Source: Shinisaurus crocodilurus
Lineage: Eukaryota; Chordata; Lepidosauria; Squamata; Shinisauridae
Assembly (NCBI GenBank): GCA_021292165.1
Contig: CM037876.1
Span: 103,688,324-103,752,323, forward strand
Direction: 5' to 3'
DNA: 64,000 nt
Shown here one piece after another: positions 32,784 to 44,392 of the stretch. The first letter of the stretch is position 1; the number at the start of each line of letters is the position of its first letter. The notes below the pieces were generated by a model. It was not told where the DNA came from, ran no database searches, and worked only from the letters and a program-made list of their open reading frames with translations. The position numbers and the translations under genes are program-made.

Positions 32784-33099
32784 GGGGGGGGGGGATCCAC
32801 GTTACACCATACATCATCAGGTTAGCAGAACGGTACTGCTGTATTCACGTTCCGCAGTCACTCCTCACAGGGCACACTCGCGTTAAATGTAGTGCAGTCA
32901 TCCCGGTTTGCCACCCCACACCTAACTCCGTAGCGGTAGAACTGGGTGTTGCCTTGAACAGGGGTTTTGTTTTGTTTTTGCTTTGTCATCTCTGCACAGG
33001 TGCGAATGAGCGCAGGAGTGATCTTTTTAAAAAGATAGGGAAAAGAATTGTTCCTCCCGTTCTGAGTTTCCCGAGCACAAGGCTCCTGTTATATTAGTG

Positions 33100-34024
33100 C
33101 AGTGATGGCGAACCTATGGCACGGGTGCCACAGCTGGCACACAGGGACCTCTCTGTGGGCACTCGAGCCATTGGTCACCAGATCGCGAAAAGACCATCCC
33201 CTTCTGCAAAACACTAATGATCTTGTTCTTTCTCACAGTGTGGAACAGAATGATTTTATTCTAGAATTCCTGTTACAGAATTCTTTTCTACATTGTTATC
33301 ACATTTAAAAGATTTTGAAGAATGATGCACAGAGCATGGCTTGCATGTAAAGCCCTAACAGTTGACCTGAGTGCTGCATGTGTTGCTCTCAAACTAATGG
33401 AGTATGAGCCAAGGTTTGACAAATTATCAGCATGCATGCAATAGCAAAAATCACATTAATTGTGCAAAAGCATGCCCAATGCAAACTTTTACCTAATGCA
33501 GTGTTTGCAGTCCGACATAAAGTGTTTAAAATGTGTTAAGCACGTTTAGTTTTCTTGTTTATCTTGCTCATCCTAGTACAGGTTGACTTTTACTTTTACT
33601 AATCCGACACCTGTAGAAGCAGGGAAAGGACCCGGAGTAAAGCATGCCCCATACAATTTCAGTCTGGCATATACGGTAATCATATTACAAGTTGAGAATC
33701 CCTTATCCAAAAATACATGTGCCTAATTATTTAAAAAGTTTGTATAAATTCCCTTCAGGCTATGTGTACAATGTAGTACTATAATAATTTTTTGAGTTGA
33801 TTTTTTTTGTCAACAAAAATCTGTTTGTATCATTGAAAGCTCTGTTATTGTGTTTTTCTTTTAAGACAAAAGATGTTAATCAGTTCGGACAACTGTATGA
33901 GTTGTTTTTCTAAAACTAAAACCTCAGTATTCAGGTTTAATTGCAGTGTTGGCACTTTGAAATAAATAAGTTGGTTTTGTGTTGCAGTTTGGGCACTCGG
34001 GCTCAAAAAGGTTTGCCATCACTG
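33100..34024. mobile_element. 925-bp hAT element, CAGTGATGGCGAACC family
   Basis: The ends are CAGTGATGGCGAACCTATGG and the inverse of aaaggtttgccatcactg. Both flanks are tattagtg (33092-33099 and 34025-34032), a perfect 8-bp duplication. The interior contains stretches resembling other short DNA elements: near 33580 caggttgacttttactttt and near 33687 acaagttgagaatcccttatccaaaa, a Tigger-style end. No transposase frame is intact. Confidence 0.85.
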
Positions 34025-34474
34025 TATTAGTGTGATATACTTGGGGGTAAGGGCATTGGAGAAAATGTGATTTACTTCTGAGCAGACATGCCTTTAGGCT
34101 AATTTATAGCTCCTTGCTTTTCAGGCAATGGGGGTGAACGCAGCTGTTTATAAAAGGGGGGGGGAAGCCTCCCACTCCTGTCCCCTCTCAAACTCCATGG
34201 CGGTTATTCTTGGGGTACTGCCTGTCACACGCAGGAGAAATGGCCATTTCAGAAGCAGGGATTCTTTGTTTCTGGTCAGCTGCTTATACGGAGGTGTGCA
34301 CATGCGCACGAGCAAATTTGTTTTTTTTAAAAAAACAACAACACTGACATGCGATTCCCTGAAGCAGCCTGCTCGGAGCTGTGGAGCTGCGCAGCAACGT
34401 TTGCAAACAAACAAAAAATTAAGAAGCTTCTGGGGAAGAGGACGAACTGCCGCAGAACAACAAATGTAAATCAT
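34025..34474. other. No feature recognised
   Basis: A gtgatttacttctgagcagacatgcc string at 34068-34094 is one arm of the gctgcaatcct foldback repeat. The rest is unassigned. Confidence 0.4.
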
Positions 34475-35033
34475 ACACAAGAACCTATTATGCCAGTCCT
34501 CTATGATTTACATTGGCTACCAATTGAAGTCTGGGCCCGATTCAAAGTGCTTACATTAACATTTAAAGCCCTAAACGGTTTGTGGCCAGGTTATCTGAAG
34601 GAACGCCTTGTCCCATACGAGCCTGCCCGAACCCTGAGATCTTCTTCGGAGGCCCTTCTCAGAGTGCCCCCTCCAAAAGAGGCTAGAAGAGTGGCTACTA
34701 GGGGAAGGGCCTTCTCAGTTGTGGCACCCCATCTTTGGAATCAGCTTCCCAAGGAGGTGTGACTGGCACCTACCCTCTATTCTTTCAGGCACCAGGTGAA
34801 GACCTTTTTATTTGCCCAATATTTTAATGGTTGATTTTATTCCTTTTATTATCACCACTGTAGCTCTGGATTGAATTTATTTTGGCTGCTTGTTTTTATC
34901 GTGTTATATTTTAATATGTTTGTGTTTTTATACTATTTTTGTTGTTATTTTTGTGTTGCTTTGTTTTGTAAACTGCCCAGGGAGCCTTTTGCCTGATGGG
35001 TGGTGAATAAATATATTAAATAAATAAATGGCG
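34475..35033 (+). mobile_element. L2-type LINE, 3' end
   Basis: The frame from about 34496 reads LHWLPIEVWARFKVLTLTFK, then NGLWPGYLKERLVPYEPAR and WNQLPKEV, the conserved carboxy end of L2 ORF2. The stop follows at 34760. The 3' UTR ends in gtaaactgcccagggagcc...ggtggtgaataaatatattaaataaataaat. The copy is 5' truncated and only the C-terminal domain is present. Confidence 0.85.
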
Positions 35034-38000
35034 GACACCTCTCTTCCCCACCAGATGCATGGGACGCTGCATTTCCCCCGCCCCACAAAAACTATTGGCT
35101 AACTCTAGTGACAACACTTTCGTGGCCACACCTTGGACGGGCAACTACAGCACAAGTTTAGCACACACTGGCTGCGTACTGCGACAGTGAACCGCAATAA
35201 CTGGGGGGGGGGGGACCTGTGATAAACCTAGACTAGGAAATTCCAGAAGAAACGAAGAATGGTTACACAGGACTAGCGCAACCGGCACTGAAAAGTGTGT
35301 GTGTCGTGTGCCCCGCAAGTCATGGCAGCGATACAGTACTGTAATATACCTTAGGTGTGGATCTGGCCCTGGTATAAGGCAGCCTCATTACCTTCAAGCC
35401 AACATTCATTGGATTGGACTGCCTGGATAAGAAGCTGATATTTGGCTTTTCATCTACCATTTTGCGAAGATGCCTAATTATTCTGTACTTAAACATTACA
35501 TTTTTTTTAATGTTCTTGAAATAACTGTGAATATATTGCTGACCTTTTTGAGACCTATTTTTCTCCCCCGTGCAGACTGTTTCTAGGATGGTTGCTCTTC
35601 ACAACCCACCCTACTGCTTCTAGATCTTCTCTGGAGATTCTCTTCCAAATACTTAAAATATTTCACTAAATAATATAAAGAGATGATTCTTCATGTGGCT
35701 GATAAAACAACAAGAATACTGCTTAACATACTGCTTAATATATTTCTATAAAGGCGAAGCCATTAAAAATCTACACTGTGGTTTACAAATACTCTGTTAA
35801 TGTTCAAATCATATATACATTTAGAATTTAAATAGTGCAGAAATGTAGGGGCTCTATAGATCTAAATACTTTATTTTGGCTGTGATCAATAGAGTTTGGC
35901 GATATAGTGTTCGATGACTTGATCAGACAATAACTTTGAATTCCCCCCCCCACAGCTTTGGGGGGGGGGGTGTAGTCCAGCCGCTTCTCCAACTAGCTTG
36001 GTAACTAGCTCAGAACCAGCTCAGAAACTAGCTCAGTAAATCCAAAGCAGGATGTGCAACCTCAAATAATCAAAATATTATTCAGTTGATCAAGGCTTTG
36101 TCTTTTAGTCTTAGCAGGAAACATTAATAAGCTGAAACTTTTGTACAAAAGCAGGAATCAATGGAAGTGCTCACCTGGATGTGATGTGATTAGCAAAGTT
36201 CAACATGGAAGCAGATAGGTAAAGTGATCACTGCAGGGGCTGGTGGTTAGAAACCTTCATGCCTAAACCTAAACGGTAGAAGGATGCAGAAAGAAGGCTA
36301 AAAGCTGGCCGAAATGTAACTTGCCATGGGAATCAGTATTGTTGTGGTAAGTTTCCCTCCCCATCTGTATCATTTTGTAAAACTCATAGTGTCATTTTGA
36401 TCCTGTTAGGGCCTGTGATAGGGATATGAGTCCCTAGCTAGATGAGGATCATGTGCTCAAATGGTTCCAGCAGCCAGGGTTGCTCAGGTATAGCCCTGTC
36501 AAATTAGCTGTAATTGTGCCAATCAGCTGTTCAGGAGAGAGAGCACTGAGGTGGAATTAGTTCCCCTGTCCCCTGCCTGTTAGCTGATTGGTGCATTTGT
36601 AACTTATGACACAAGAGCTATGTGTACACAGCTCAGCTGCTGAGTGAATGCCCAGCTGGATCAGGGCCAGCAAGGTTCTCCAACTGTGGCCTGTGGCCTG
36701 TTTGTCAGCAGGAGCTGGGAAGCTCACTATTTGATGGTACTAATTCCTGCAGTGAGTTGCCTATTTCCATGGTGAGTAAATAGAATACAAGCCAAGCAGC
36801 AGAGCATTTAAGGATCTGTTGGAAATTATAGGAAGGGGGGCATTACTGGAGTTGGATGCATCTCTGAAACCTCAAAAGCCTCCTGAGTAGGCAAGCTGTG
36901 ATGAAGCAAAGAGCACTGGCTACTTACTGAATAAATTCAGTTAAAAGGGATCAGAATTGGGAGGGTGGGGACAGATATTCAGCTTCAGGGTAGGCTTCAG
37001 TTCTTTACTTGGTACTGAAATGGACATGCCTCTTCCCAATGGGTGCTATTGAGGGAGGGCACGGAAGATAATTCACACTCCCGTGTTTCAGATCACAGGT
37101 GATTATTCCTCAGGAATACCTTTATGTCCAATCAAATTCTATATGCCATTAATTCTATATGCAGAGTGACCTTTAAACTGAGTGAAGACATGAGTCTTCA
37201 GAAAAATGTATTTGTTGTTAATGCATGTGAAGGTTCCTAGCCTCACTTTGACAGGCTTTACATTTGCTTGTTTATGAGTGTGTATCAGTGGTGTGTTGCA
37301 TTTTCTTTGGAGATATAATAGCAATGGCCAGCCGCCAGCCTATAGACCACATCTGGCCCCTCAGCAGGTTCCATCCAGCTCTTGATCTCTTTCACTCAGC
37401 TCAGCCAGCCCCCTTAGTGCCAGTTTCCAAGGAAAGCCTTCTTCCTACAGCTATCATCCTTTCCTGCCCTTCTCTCTCCAAATCCCATCAGATCTGAATC
37501 ATTTGCCACACATCCTTGGTAACTTCAACAGTTCATGTGCTGCGCATCCTTGCTATGTGTTTGGTTGGTTGGTTGGTTGGTTGTCTTTAGCAGCATGAAT
37601 GAGGAGGAGGCATATAAGTGCCTCACCACAGGATTTCTGGTGCTGTACTTCTTTTAGTCACTTTGCCTGCAGAAACTGACATAGCAAACACAGTAACAGT
37701 GGCAAGGTATCAGCAAAACACACAAAGCTGGATTTCTGAGTGCAAATTCACATTTCAACAAAAATCTGTTCATCTTATCTTCTACCTTTGTATGAACTTG
37801 AAATATGTTAGCTTTATATGGAATCAGCATCTTTTGCTTTCCCACTGTTCTGGGTTGAACGACTATATGGCTAAGTGTTTTCTTTTTATCTTTTTTCTTT
37901 TTCAAAATAGGACATTATTGATTGGTCCTTCCAAAATTGCTTCTAAAATTTGTAATGGTATTTTTTACTGGATATCACCCCAGGCATCTCTTAGATGGAG

Positions 38001-38320
38001 GGTGTGATTCCTAAATATATTAAATAAAATACATTTATGTTGATGACAAGATGGAGGAGGTGGCGGCTTTATGATATCGCAAGTGTCAGCCAGTCAGTGT
38101 TATTCACAACTGACCTGCAGAAAAAAGCCAAGTTTCTCCTAAGTTCAGCCCTGGAGGGAGGATTGTACATCTGACCAAAATTGGGTGAATGCAACTTGAC
38201 CACTCTAGTTATGTATGCCTGTATATAGAATCAGTGAGCCCTAAGGTAAATGTTTTACAGAATGTAATGTGAATGTGTAAATAACAGTGTGTTCTGTGAG
38301 ATAAGATCATTTGGTAGATG
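35034..38320. other. Long stretch without a recognised feature
   Basis: It holds poly(G)/poly(C) runs at 35203-35214, 35943-35953 and 35961-35972 (the last two form a potential hairpin), repeated tagctcaga units at 35990-36040, and (TTGG)n at 37561-37582. A tail-like ggccctggtataaggcagc near 35368 resembles the end of the Ala-type SINE. Frames up to 129 aa are unsupported. Confidence 0.45.
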
Positions 38321-38322
38321 TA

Positions 38323-38573
38323 CAGGCAGCCCCGAGTTAAGAATGCCCAACTTACAGACAACCCATACTTAAGTACGGACTTCTGGGTTCCCCAGCGCTA
38401 TGTCGTTTACGTAGAGTACATAGCGTAGTATACTACGCAATTTGCGTAATTTAGGCAATTGGCATAAATACCAATTTTAACGTATAGAACGCTATGCTGT
38501 TCCGACTTACATACAAATTCAACTTAAAGACATTCTTAAGAACAGAAGTCATTGTTAACCTGGGGACTGCCTG
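38323..38573. mobile_element. Tigger-like (Tc1/mariner) non-autonomous element
   Basis: The ends are CAGGCAGCCCCGAGTTAAG and the inverse of gttaacctggggactgcctg, flanked by TA on both sides, the mariner-type duplication. The interior is palindromic around cgtttacgtagag / cgtatagaacgc. Confidence 0.75.
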
Positions 38574-38759
38574 TATTGTTAAAGTGTTATGGCAAAAATG
38601 TTGGTAATTTGCCTTTAGCTGAGAATAAGAGATACAATGTATGCATGGCCTACGATTGGCAGCGTGCCAAGAACTGGAAGAGCTGTGATACTTATTGTTG
38701 CTATGGAGAAGGCAGTAGCTATTACCTAATAGGGTTACAGTTATGTCTGGTGACTAGAA

Positions 38760-39506
38760 CAGGGGTCCCCAACGCAGCACCCGCAGGAGCCATGGTACTC
38801 ATGGGCACCTCCAATGGTGCCTGCAAAGGGGGCCCATGAGCACAAGAAATTTTATGATTATCATTATTATTTTTCCATTTTTTAAAATATATGTGCATGG
38901 ATTTGTATGAAATGCATACAACTTCCTAGCAACTATACATAGGCTTCAACAAAAGCAGACCAGATATTGAAATAAGTATCCATTTGAAGTTAGTGTCGAT
39001 ATGCCATCCGTTCATATATCGAAAGTGTGGTAAGGTTCTCAGTCCATTGCATTATAGGAAGTGAGTGTTTATCCTTCCAATTTTATAATATCAGTCTTTC
39101 AGCTGTCAAAAGGGCACAGATAATCCATTTCCTATTCCATTTGTTAATTTCCATGAAGCAGGTAAATAATTTTAAAGAGTGTTACATCAGTGAATATTAC
39201 GGACTGTTCCAGTACAAAATGTATCTGGGTAATAATCTCTTCCCAAAAAGAAGCAACAATTGGACATTGCCAAAACATACGTTTAAAAGAAGCATTAGCT
39301 ATATTGCACTGCCAGCAATTAGCCAAATTAGACAATCCTTTATTAAACAGACATTGCAGTGTCCAATAGACACAAAACAGAAGTTTTTGCTGAATAAGAC
39401 ACAGCCTAAGTGGTGATCCACTGATTAGGCATTTTGTGGTGGTGTCCTCAGCAGTTTCTCAAATTCCCAAATGTACCCATGGGTTCAAAAGGGTTGGGGA
39501 CCCCTG
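38760..39506. mobile_element. 747-bp hAT element enclosing an L1 piece
   Basis: The ends are CAGGGGTCCCCAACGC and the inverse of gggttggggacccctg. Both flanks are gactagaa (38752-38759 and 39507-39514), an exact 8-bp duplication. The middle contains an L1 ORF2 fragment. The left inner part (tgcatggatttgtatg...acaacttcctagcaactatac) recurs at 53825-53905, where a fragment of the same family lies. Confidence 0.9.
38940..39410 (-). pseudogene. L1 ORF2 C-terminal fragment inside the hAT element
   Basis: On the minus strand 39335-39144 read NCWQCNIANASFKRMFWQC and FWEEI, the C-x2-C...W-x-C...FW signature of the L1 ORF2 carboxy end, with the usual histidine replaced. It matches in kind the CWKC block of the L1 at 5643. 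It lies within the hAT ends, so it was captured by, or inserted into, that element. Confidence 0.7.
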
Positions 39507-40720
39507 GACTAGAAGTCCTCTGATTTTATACAGAACAGTAACATCAAAATGGGAGACAAAGGTCAGGCACTAATATGTTCAGGAGTGATCATTCTATCTC
39601 TAATCATTGGTCATTAATTATGTCAGTTCACCAGGGTGAAACATTTGATTGGAAGAAGGGTTCTGTCTTGAAGGAATAAAAGGCTAGGCGTAGCCCTGTC
39701 AGAGTTGAGCTGGAGCCACATGTGATAAAGTCAGTGAAGGAGGAACAGAAGAGTCAGGCAATTAAGAGCCTAAAAGAGACCCAGGGAGGAAGAGGAAGAA
39801 GTCAGAGAACACTGAGAGGTCAGAGGGGAAAGCAAAGCAGAGCAGAGACTGTCCAGGTGAAGATAAAACTTCTGAAGTGGTCCTTCAAGAGAGCGAAGGC
39901 CATGTCTGTCAGGTGGAAGCAGTTGAGCTCAAGAAGCTGTGGTGTCCTTGGGGAGCTCTGACTGGTAAACCTCTTCTGTGCTGTGTCTTCACCAGTGTGA
40001 CCATTACTAGAAAGAAGACTTCAGGCTTAAACCTCTGAATTTATGGGTGCTAACTGGAAAGAGGTTAGGAAAAAGCAATTTGTCTAATAGTATTGATTGG
40101 GGAAGTAAACTAGCTCAAGGTGACTGATATTTTCTTAACCTTAGGGCAACATATTAAGGGTATAGTAACAATTAAGCAAACACTGAACAAAACCTATTTT
40201 TAATACCCAGCCTAAGTAATGATTCATCTTATATTGTAAATACGTTCAAATAAATATTATATTTGGATCAACCTTAAAGAAATCTCCAGGAGTATCGCAT
40301 GCCTAAAGCCTAACCTAGCTACTAATAAAGGGGAACGTGATTGTACCGGCAACAGTTGATAGCGATGGAAGATAAAGGATAAAAAATGAAGATACATTCA
40401 CCAAATAGCATAATGTGTAGTAGGCTCCCCTTATTTAAACCTATCAATAGGAATATAGCAGAAATATATTTTTCAGGTATGATGCTGCAGCAGTGCAATC
40501 TCTTTGCCTGGTAACAGGATGGAGGAGAGTCTTCATGTGTGGTGGCAGCTTTAGTGAGATGTGGAAGATCCTACTGTACCATTCTATTTATTTCAAAAGT
40601 GGTGATCTTTCACAGCATGTATATGCACTCCCAAGACTGTAAGCTCTTGGGGGTGAGTGAGCGGGGAGAGGAAGAACCCTGTCTTTTGGCTTAAGATACC
40701 CTCTAAACCACTGTGTAGTA
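39507..40720. other. Possible old LTR, otherwise unassigned
   Basis: A TATA-like gaataaaagg near 39677 and an attttcaaataaatatt-type signal near 40245 frame about 600 bp of purine-rich sequence, which resembles an LTR with leader. No inverted ends or second copy were found. Confidence 0.25.
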
Positions 40721-40811
40721 CAGTGTTCTCCAACCTTGGGTCCCCGGAGGTTTTTGGCCTACAACTCCCAGCATGGCCCAGCCTCTGGGGACCCAAGGTT
40801 GGAGAACACTG
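40721..40811. mobile_element. Short hAT MITE with perfect 8-bp duplication
   Basis: 91 bp, ends CAGTGTTCTCCAACCTTGGG and its inverse. Both flanks are gtgtagta (40713-40720 and 40812-40819). Confidence 0.9.
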
Positions 40812-42129
40812 GTGTAGTACATTGATAACACTGTCATATATTCTATTTCTGAACTTCAGGGGAGAGTGCCCACCACTATGTAGCCAAAGCTGTAGCACCA
40901 TGCACAAGGAGGAGGTATTGGCAGTCTTTGAGAAACCACAAGGTTTGCAGGATACAAAAAAATCTTCCCTCCCAAGTGGCATGGAATGCTGAGAATCTGA
41001 GATGGGAAAAAAAAAACTGACCACCAGGTGGGAAGGAGAATGGAATGGAGTGGCTGGAAAGGGAGAAAAAGACAAGTAGAGATAAAAGGGGGGGAAAAGA
41101 GAATGCTTGGTTCTCACTGCAAAGCTATTTTAAAATCTTCCCAGGGATGGAAGTGAGAGCTGCCCATAGAAATCAATGTGGAAACCCAAGATTTTTGCAT
41201 AGCTGGGTTTGGGCACTGGTTTGTCCATCCACACCTCAAATGGTAGCAGCAAAGAGATGAGTTCCTGCTCTTTGTAGCTTGGTTCCTATTTAGTGTGAAT
41301 CATCTTTTTTTTAAAGCACTTCTAAAGCAAATTCTGGAACACATGCAGTTCATTCTCCATACTGAAGGTCAGAAGGGGCTGCGGCTGGGAGGGAGTGACT
41401 TATGACAGCCCTGTAGTGTAGTTCATACTGAGTACTGCAGGTCAGGCTCCGAGTGATTTATACCAACCCTCCAGTATTGTCCAGCGCGGTATTAGACTCC
41501 TGTTGCAGGTTGTGGGTTGGGCTGAAGGTGAGAGAGTACAGCCTATAAAAGCAGTGTTACCTATTGCTTTTATCTCTACATTGAGATATGTGTTGCAGAT
41601 CAGAGAGCTCTGCTGAGAAAGAGTATCTTACGGTAGCCCTGTAATGTAGTCCATTGTTAATATTACAGGTCAGAGGTGCAGCTGAGGCTGGTTTGGGGTT
41701 CCCAGTCTGAAATCCCTAATACCTCTCAGGTTGCAGCAAAGATCAATAGACTTAAATTGCCCCCTCAGTCTTCCTCATTTGCCAAATCAAGCACTCAGTT
41801 GTATTCAAAAGCCTCATGTTCATGGGTTGCACGTCTAAATGTTCAAAAACTAATCAATACATGAGCAAATAAAGTTTTTGCACATGAAGTAAAACCCAGT
41901 TAGAGCAGGCACTCCTGCCTTTCATGCTGACTTTTGGTTTTTTCCAGCCCTCTCAGCCACAGGCTCAGGTAACACTAGGAATACAGAATAACATTTTATT
42001 TCATGACTCCACTTGCATAAATAATAATTTAATTAATAGTAACTTTCATAAGAATATTTTTAAATGGGTCTCGACTGCTTCATTGTCAAAACTCTGGTAA
42101 CTGTAGACCAGCTGAGAATCACAAATGGC
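40812..42129. other. Unassigned; diverged internal repeats
   Basis: In 41360-41700 the phrase gccctgtaRtgtagtYcat plus ...ttactaggtcag-like continuation appears at about 41408 and 41635 with a weaker form near 41466. No exon seen. Confidence 0.35.
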
Positions 42130-42367
42130 AATTATTTATTTATTATATTTATACCCCGCCTTTCTTCCTGCAAGGAACCCAAGGCGGCTTACATAATCCT
42201 CCTCCACCTCTCCATTTTATCCGCACAACAACCCTGTGAGGTAGGTTAGGCTGAGAGTCAGTGACTGGCCCAAAATCACCCAGTGAGTTTCATGGCTGAG
42301 CGGGGACTAGAATCCAGATCTCCCGGGTCCCAGTCCAACACTCTCACCATTACGCCACACTGGCTCA
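42130..42367 (-). mobile_element. tRNA-derived SINE (Sauria/Squam type), inverted
   Basis: The inverse of the copy at 17588: tail (ttta)n ataccccgcctttcttcctgcaagg, then gaggtaggttaggctgagagtcagtgac, B box region gggactagaatcc and A box end accattacgccacactggctc. Short caatta strings flank it and may be its target duplication. Confidence 0.9.
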
Positions 42368-44017
42368 ATTAATATTCTTTAGTTGACAACAATAATCTTA
42401 GAATAAATAAACAATTTTGATCATGGCCCTGGGTTTCAAATATTCTAAAAATTAAGAAGAAAAGAATCAGATGGAAGATTTACTTTTGTAGAATTTTGAC
42501 TGTGGGGCATAGGATTTAACAGACTTGTTTAATCACTCCTATATCAAACTGTGTTTATAACCGGGTTTGTTACTTATTATTGTTCAAACTCTCAGCATTC
42601 TAATTCAGCATTACAGCATCCTGCTGGTGGTTCAAATCTTCTGTAATGTAAAACATTTGGCAGTACATGATGATATGCTGGAACAGAAGAAGCTTACATT
42701 TCTTACCAGTGAACCATCCACTAGCTTTTGCCATGGTTGAACCAAGAACATCCATACAAGTTTTGGTTTTACATTCTCAGATTTGGTCTGTTTTTTTCAA
42801 CACAGGATCACACCCTTAGACTATTTAATCCAAATCTACAATCCTGCAATATATAACCCCATATTAATGAAGGATGCTAGCTTTAAGGCTACCTCTTCCA
42901 TAAGCTTAGATTTAGTGCAGTGTATGTCCAATAATTCAAAAATATTTTCCCTTTAACTCTCGCAGGGACAATAGTAATTGTCCACATCCATAACATTTAG
43001 CTTTGCCAAGATGTAGCTTTTATTTCCTCTTCTAAAATTATAGAGAGAGCGCGACATGACGTCATTATCATATTCAGTGTCCAAGGAGGAGGCCATGCAT
43101 TTTACAAGGTCCTAATATTTCTGCGGGGTTATGTACATTATCCCCCCCCCCCAAATGGTAGAATTGATTGAACAAAAACTCTGAAAATGTACCACTGAGC
43201 CAAAGCTGTGGTTTTCGATGGTGGTCCTTGGGAATTTATCAAGGGTTCCTCAATAAGTTCAGCCAAGGTTTTCCACAGTGTCATGATTTATAGCTCAATC
43301 ATATTCATGTTTACTCAGCAATACACCTCATTATGTTCAGTGGGGCTTAGGTGTGCATAAGCTTCCAGACTGTAACCATGCAGGACACTCGGATGCATGT
43401 TTAATCAGAAGTAAGTCCCATTGAGTTGCAGCCTTAGAATGTAAACTCTTTATGGCAAGAAGGAGGGCATGCCTACCCACCCAACGGGCACATTCTCTTG
43501 TTAAGTAAAATACCTTGTGAAAGGAGCTAGGAGGATGGCTGAAGTGGGTGAGGCAACATAATGGTCAGAGCCAGGGGAGAAGGCAATGGTTTGGTGCAGA
43601 TGAAAAGAACAACAGACTTCAGTTTTTAGTCAAAGATAAAAAGACAGGGAATTGATTTTTGGTCTCTGTGAGGTAACAGCATTTTGGGGTGCTGACTGTC
43701 TCCCTGAATATCTCATCTGGGAGCAGTGGACTTTGGCTGCCTGCTGTTTAATCTCTGCCACCAGCTATGCTCAACCTGTATATTTGTAAATAAGCCAAAA
43801 CTTATAAAATACCAATAAGCCTCCAGTGATAGCCTTCCAAAGGGAACCAACCCCAGGTAAATGCTGCACCCCTGGAGCTTCTCATCACTCAGAAGTGGAG
43901 TGTGTGTGTATTAATATTTACTGAGAAGCAAGTCCCACTCCACTTTAATGTTATGTCAAACAGAGCAGCTTGCATGATCTGAAAATAAGGGCCGTCACTT
44001 TCCCCATTAGTTTACAG
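42368..44017. other. Unassigned, with two known-repeat pieces
   Basis: 43317-43440 is a copy of the gctgcaatcct foldback repeat. Around 43620-43860 lies a tract with ttgtaaataagcc, resembling the polyadenylation context of the LTR at 9190. No gene seen. Confidence 0.4.
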
Positions 44018-44392
44018 CAGTGGTGAGGAATCACTTTCAGTCTGAGGGCCAAATTCAGTTTTGGAGAAATGCTTGGTGGGTGGAGCCAAGGCAAAAGGGG
44101 CGGACCTAAATTCCAGTGGTGGGTGGGGCCAAGGGAAAGGGGCGGACCTAAAATACAAAAGATACCATCATATTGTAGCTTAAAGCTCTTACTGCCTGTA
44201 ACTAAGCCTTAGAAGAGGCATTTCAACCTTCAAGACTGGGTGGGTCGGGGGGGTGTGGAAGCGTACAAAAGCCAGGAAATCTAACCGTCAGTGGCTGGGG
44301 GAAGGGTCGTGGCCATCTGGAACCCCGGAGGGCCAGATTGGGACACCAGGAGGGCTGGATTTGGTCCCCAGGCCTGACATTCCCCACCCTTG
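44018..44392. mobile_element. hAT element, CAGTGGTGAGGAATC family
   Basis: The ends are CAGTGGTGAGGAATC and the inverse of acattccccacccttg. The flanks gtttacag and gtttaggg share 6 of 8. It carries direct copies of ggtgggtggRgccaagg (44084 and 44119). A truncated copy lies at 896-1150. Confidence 0.75.

Noticed and set aside
39027..39416. 129-aa plus-strand frame
   Set aside because: It is the antisense of the L1 ORF2 fragment on the minus strand.
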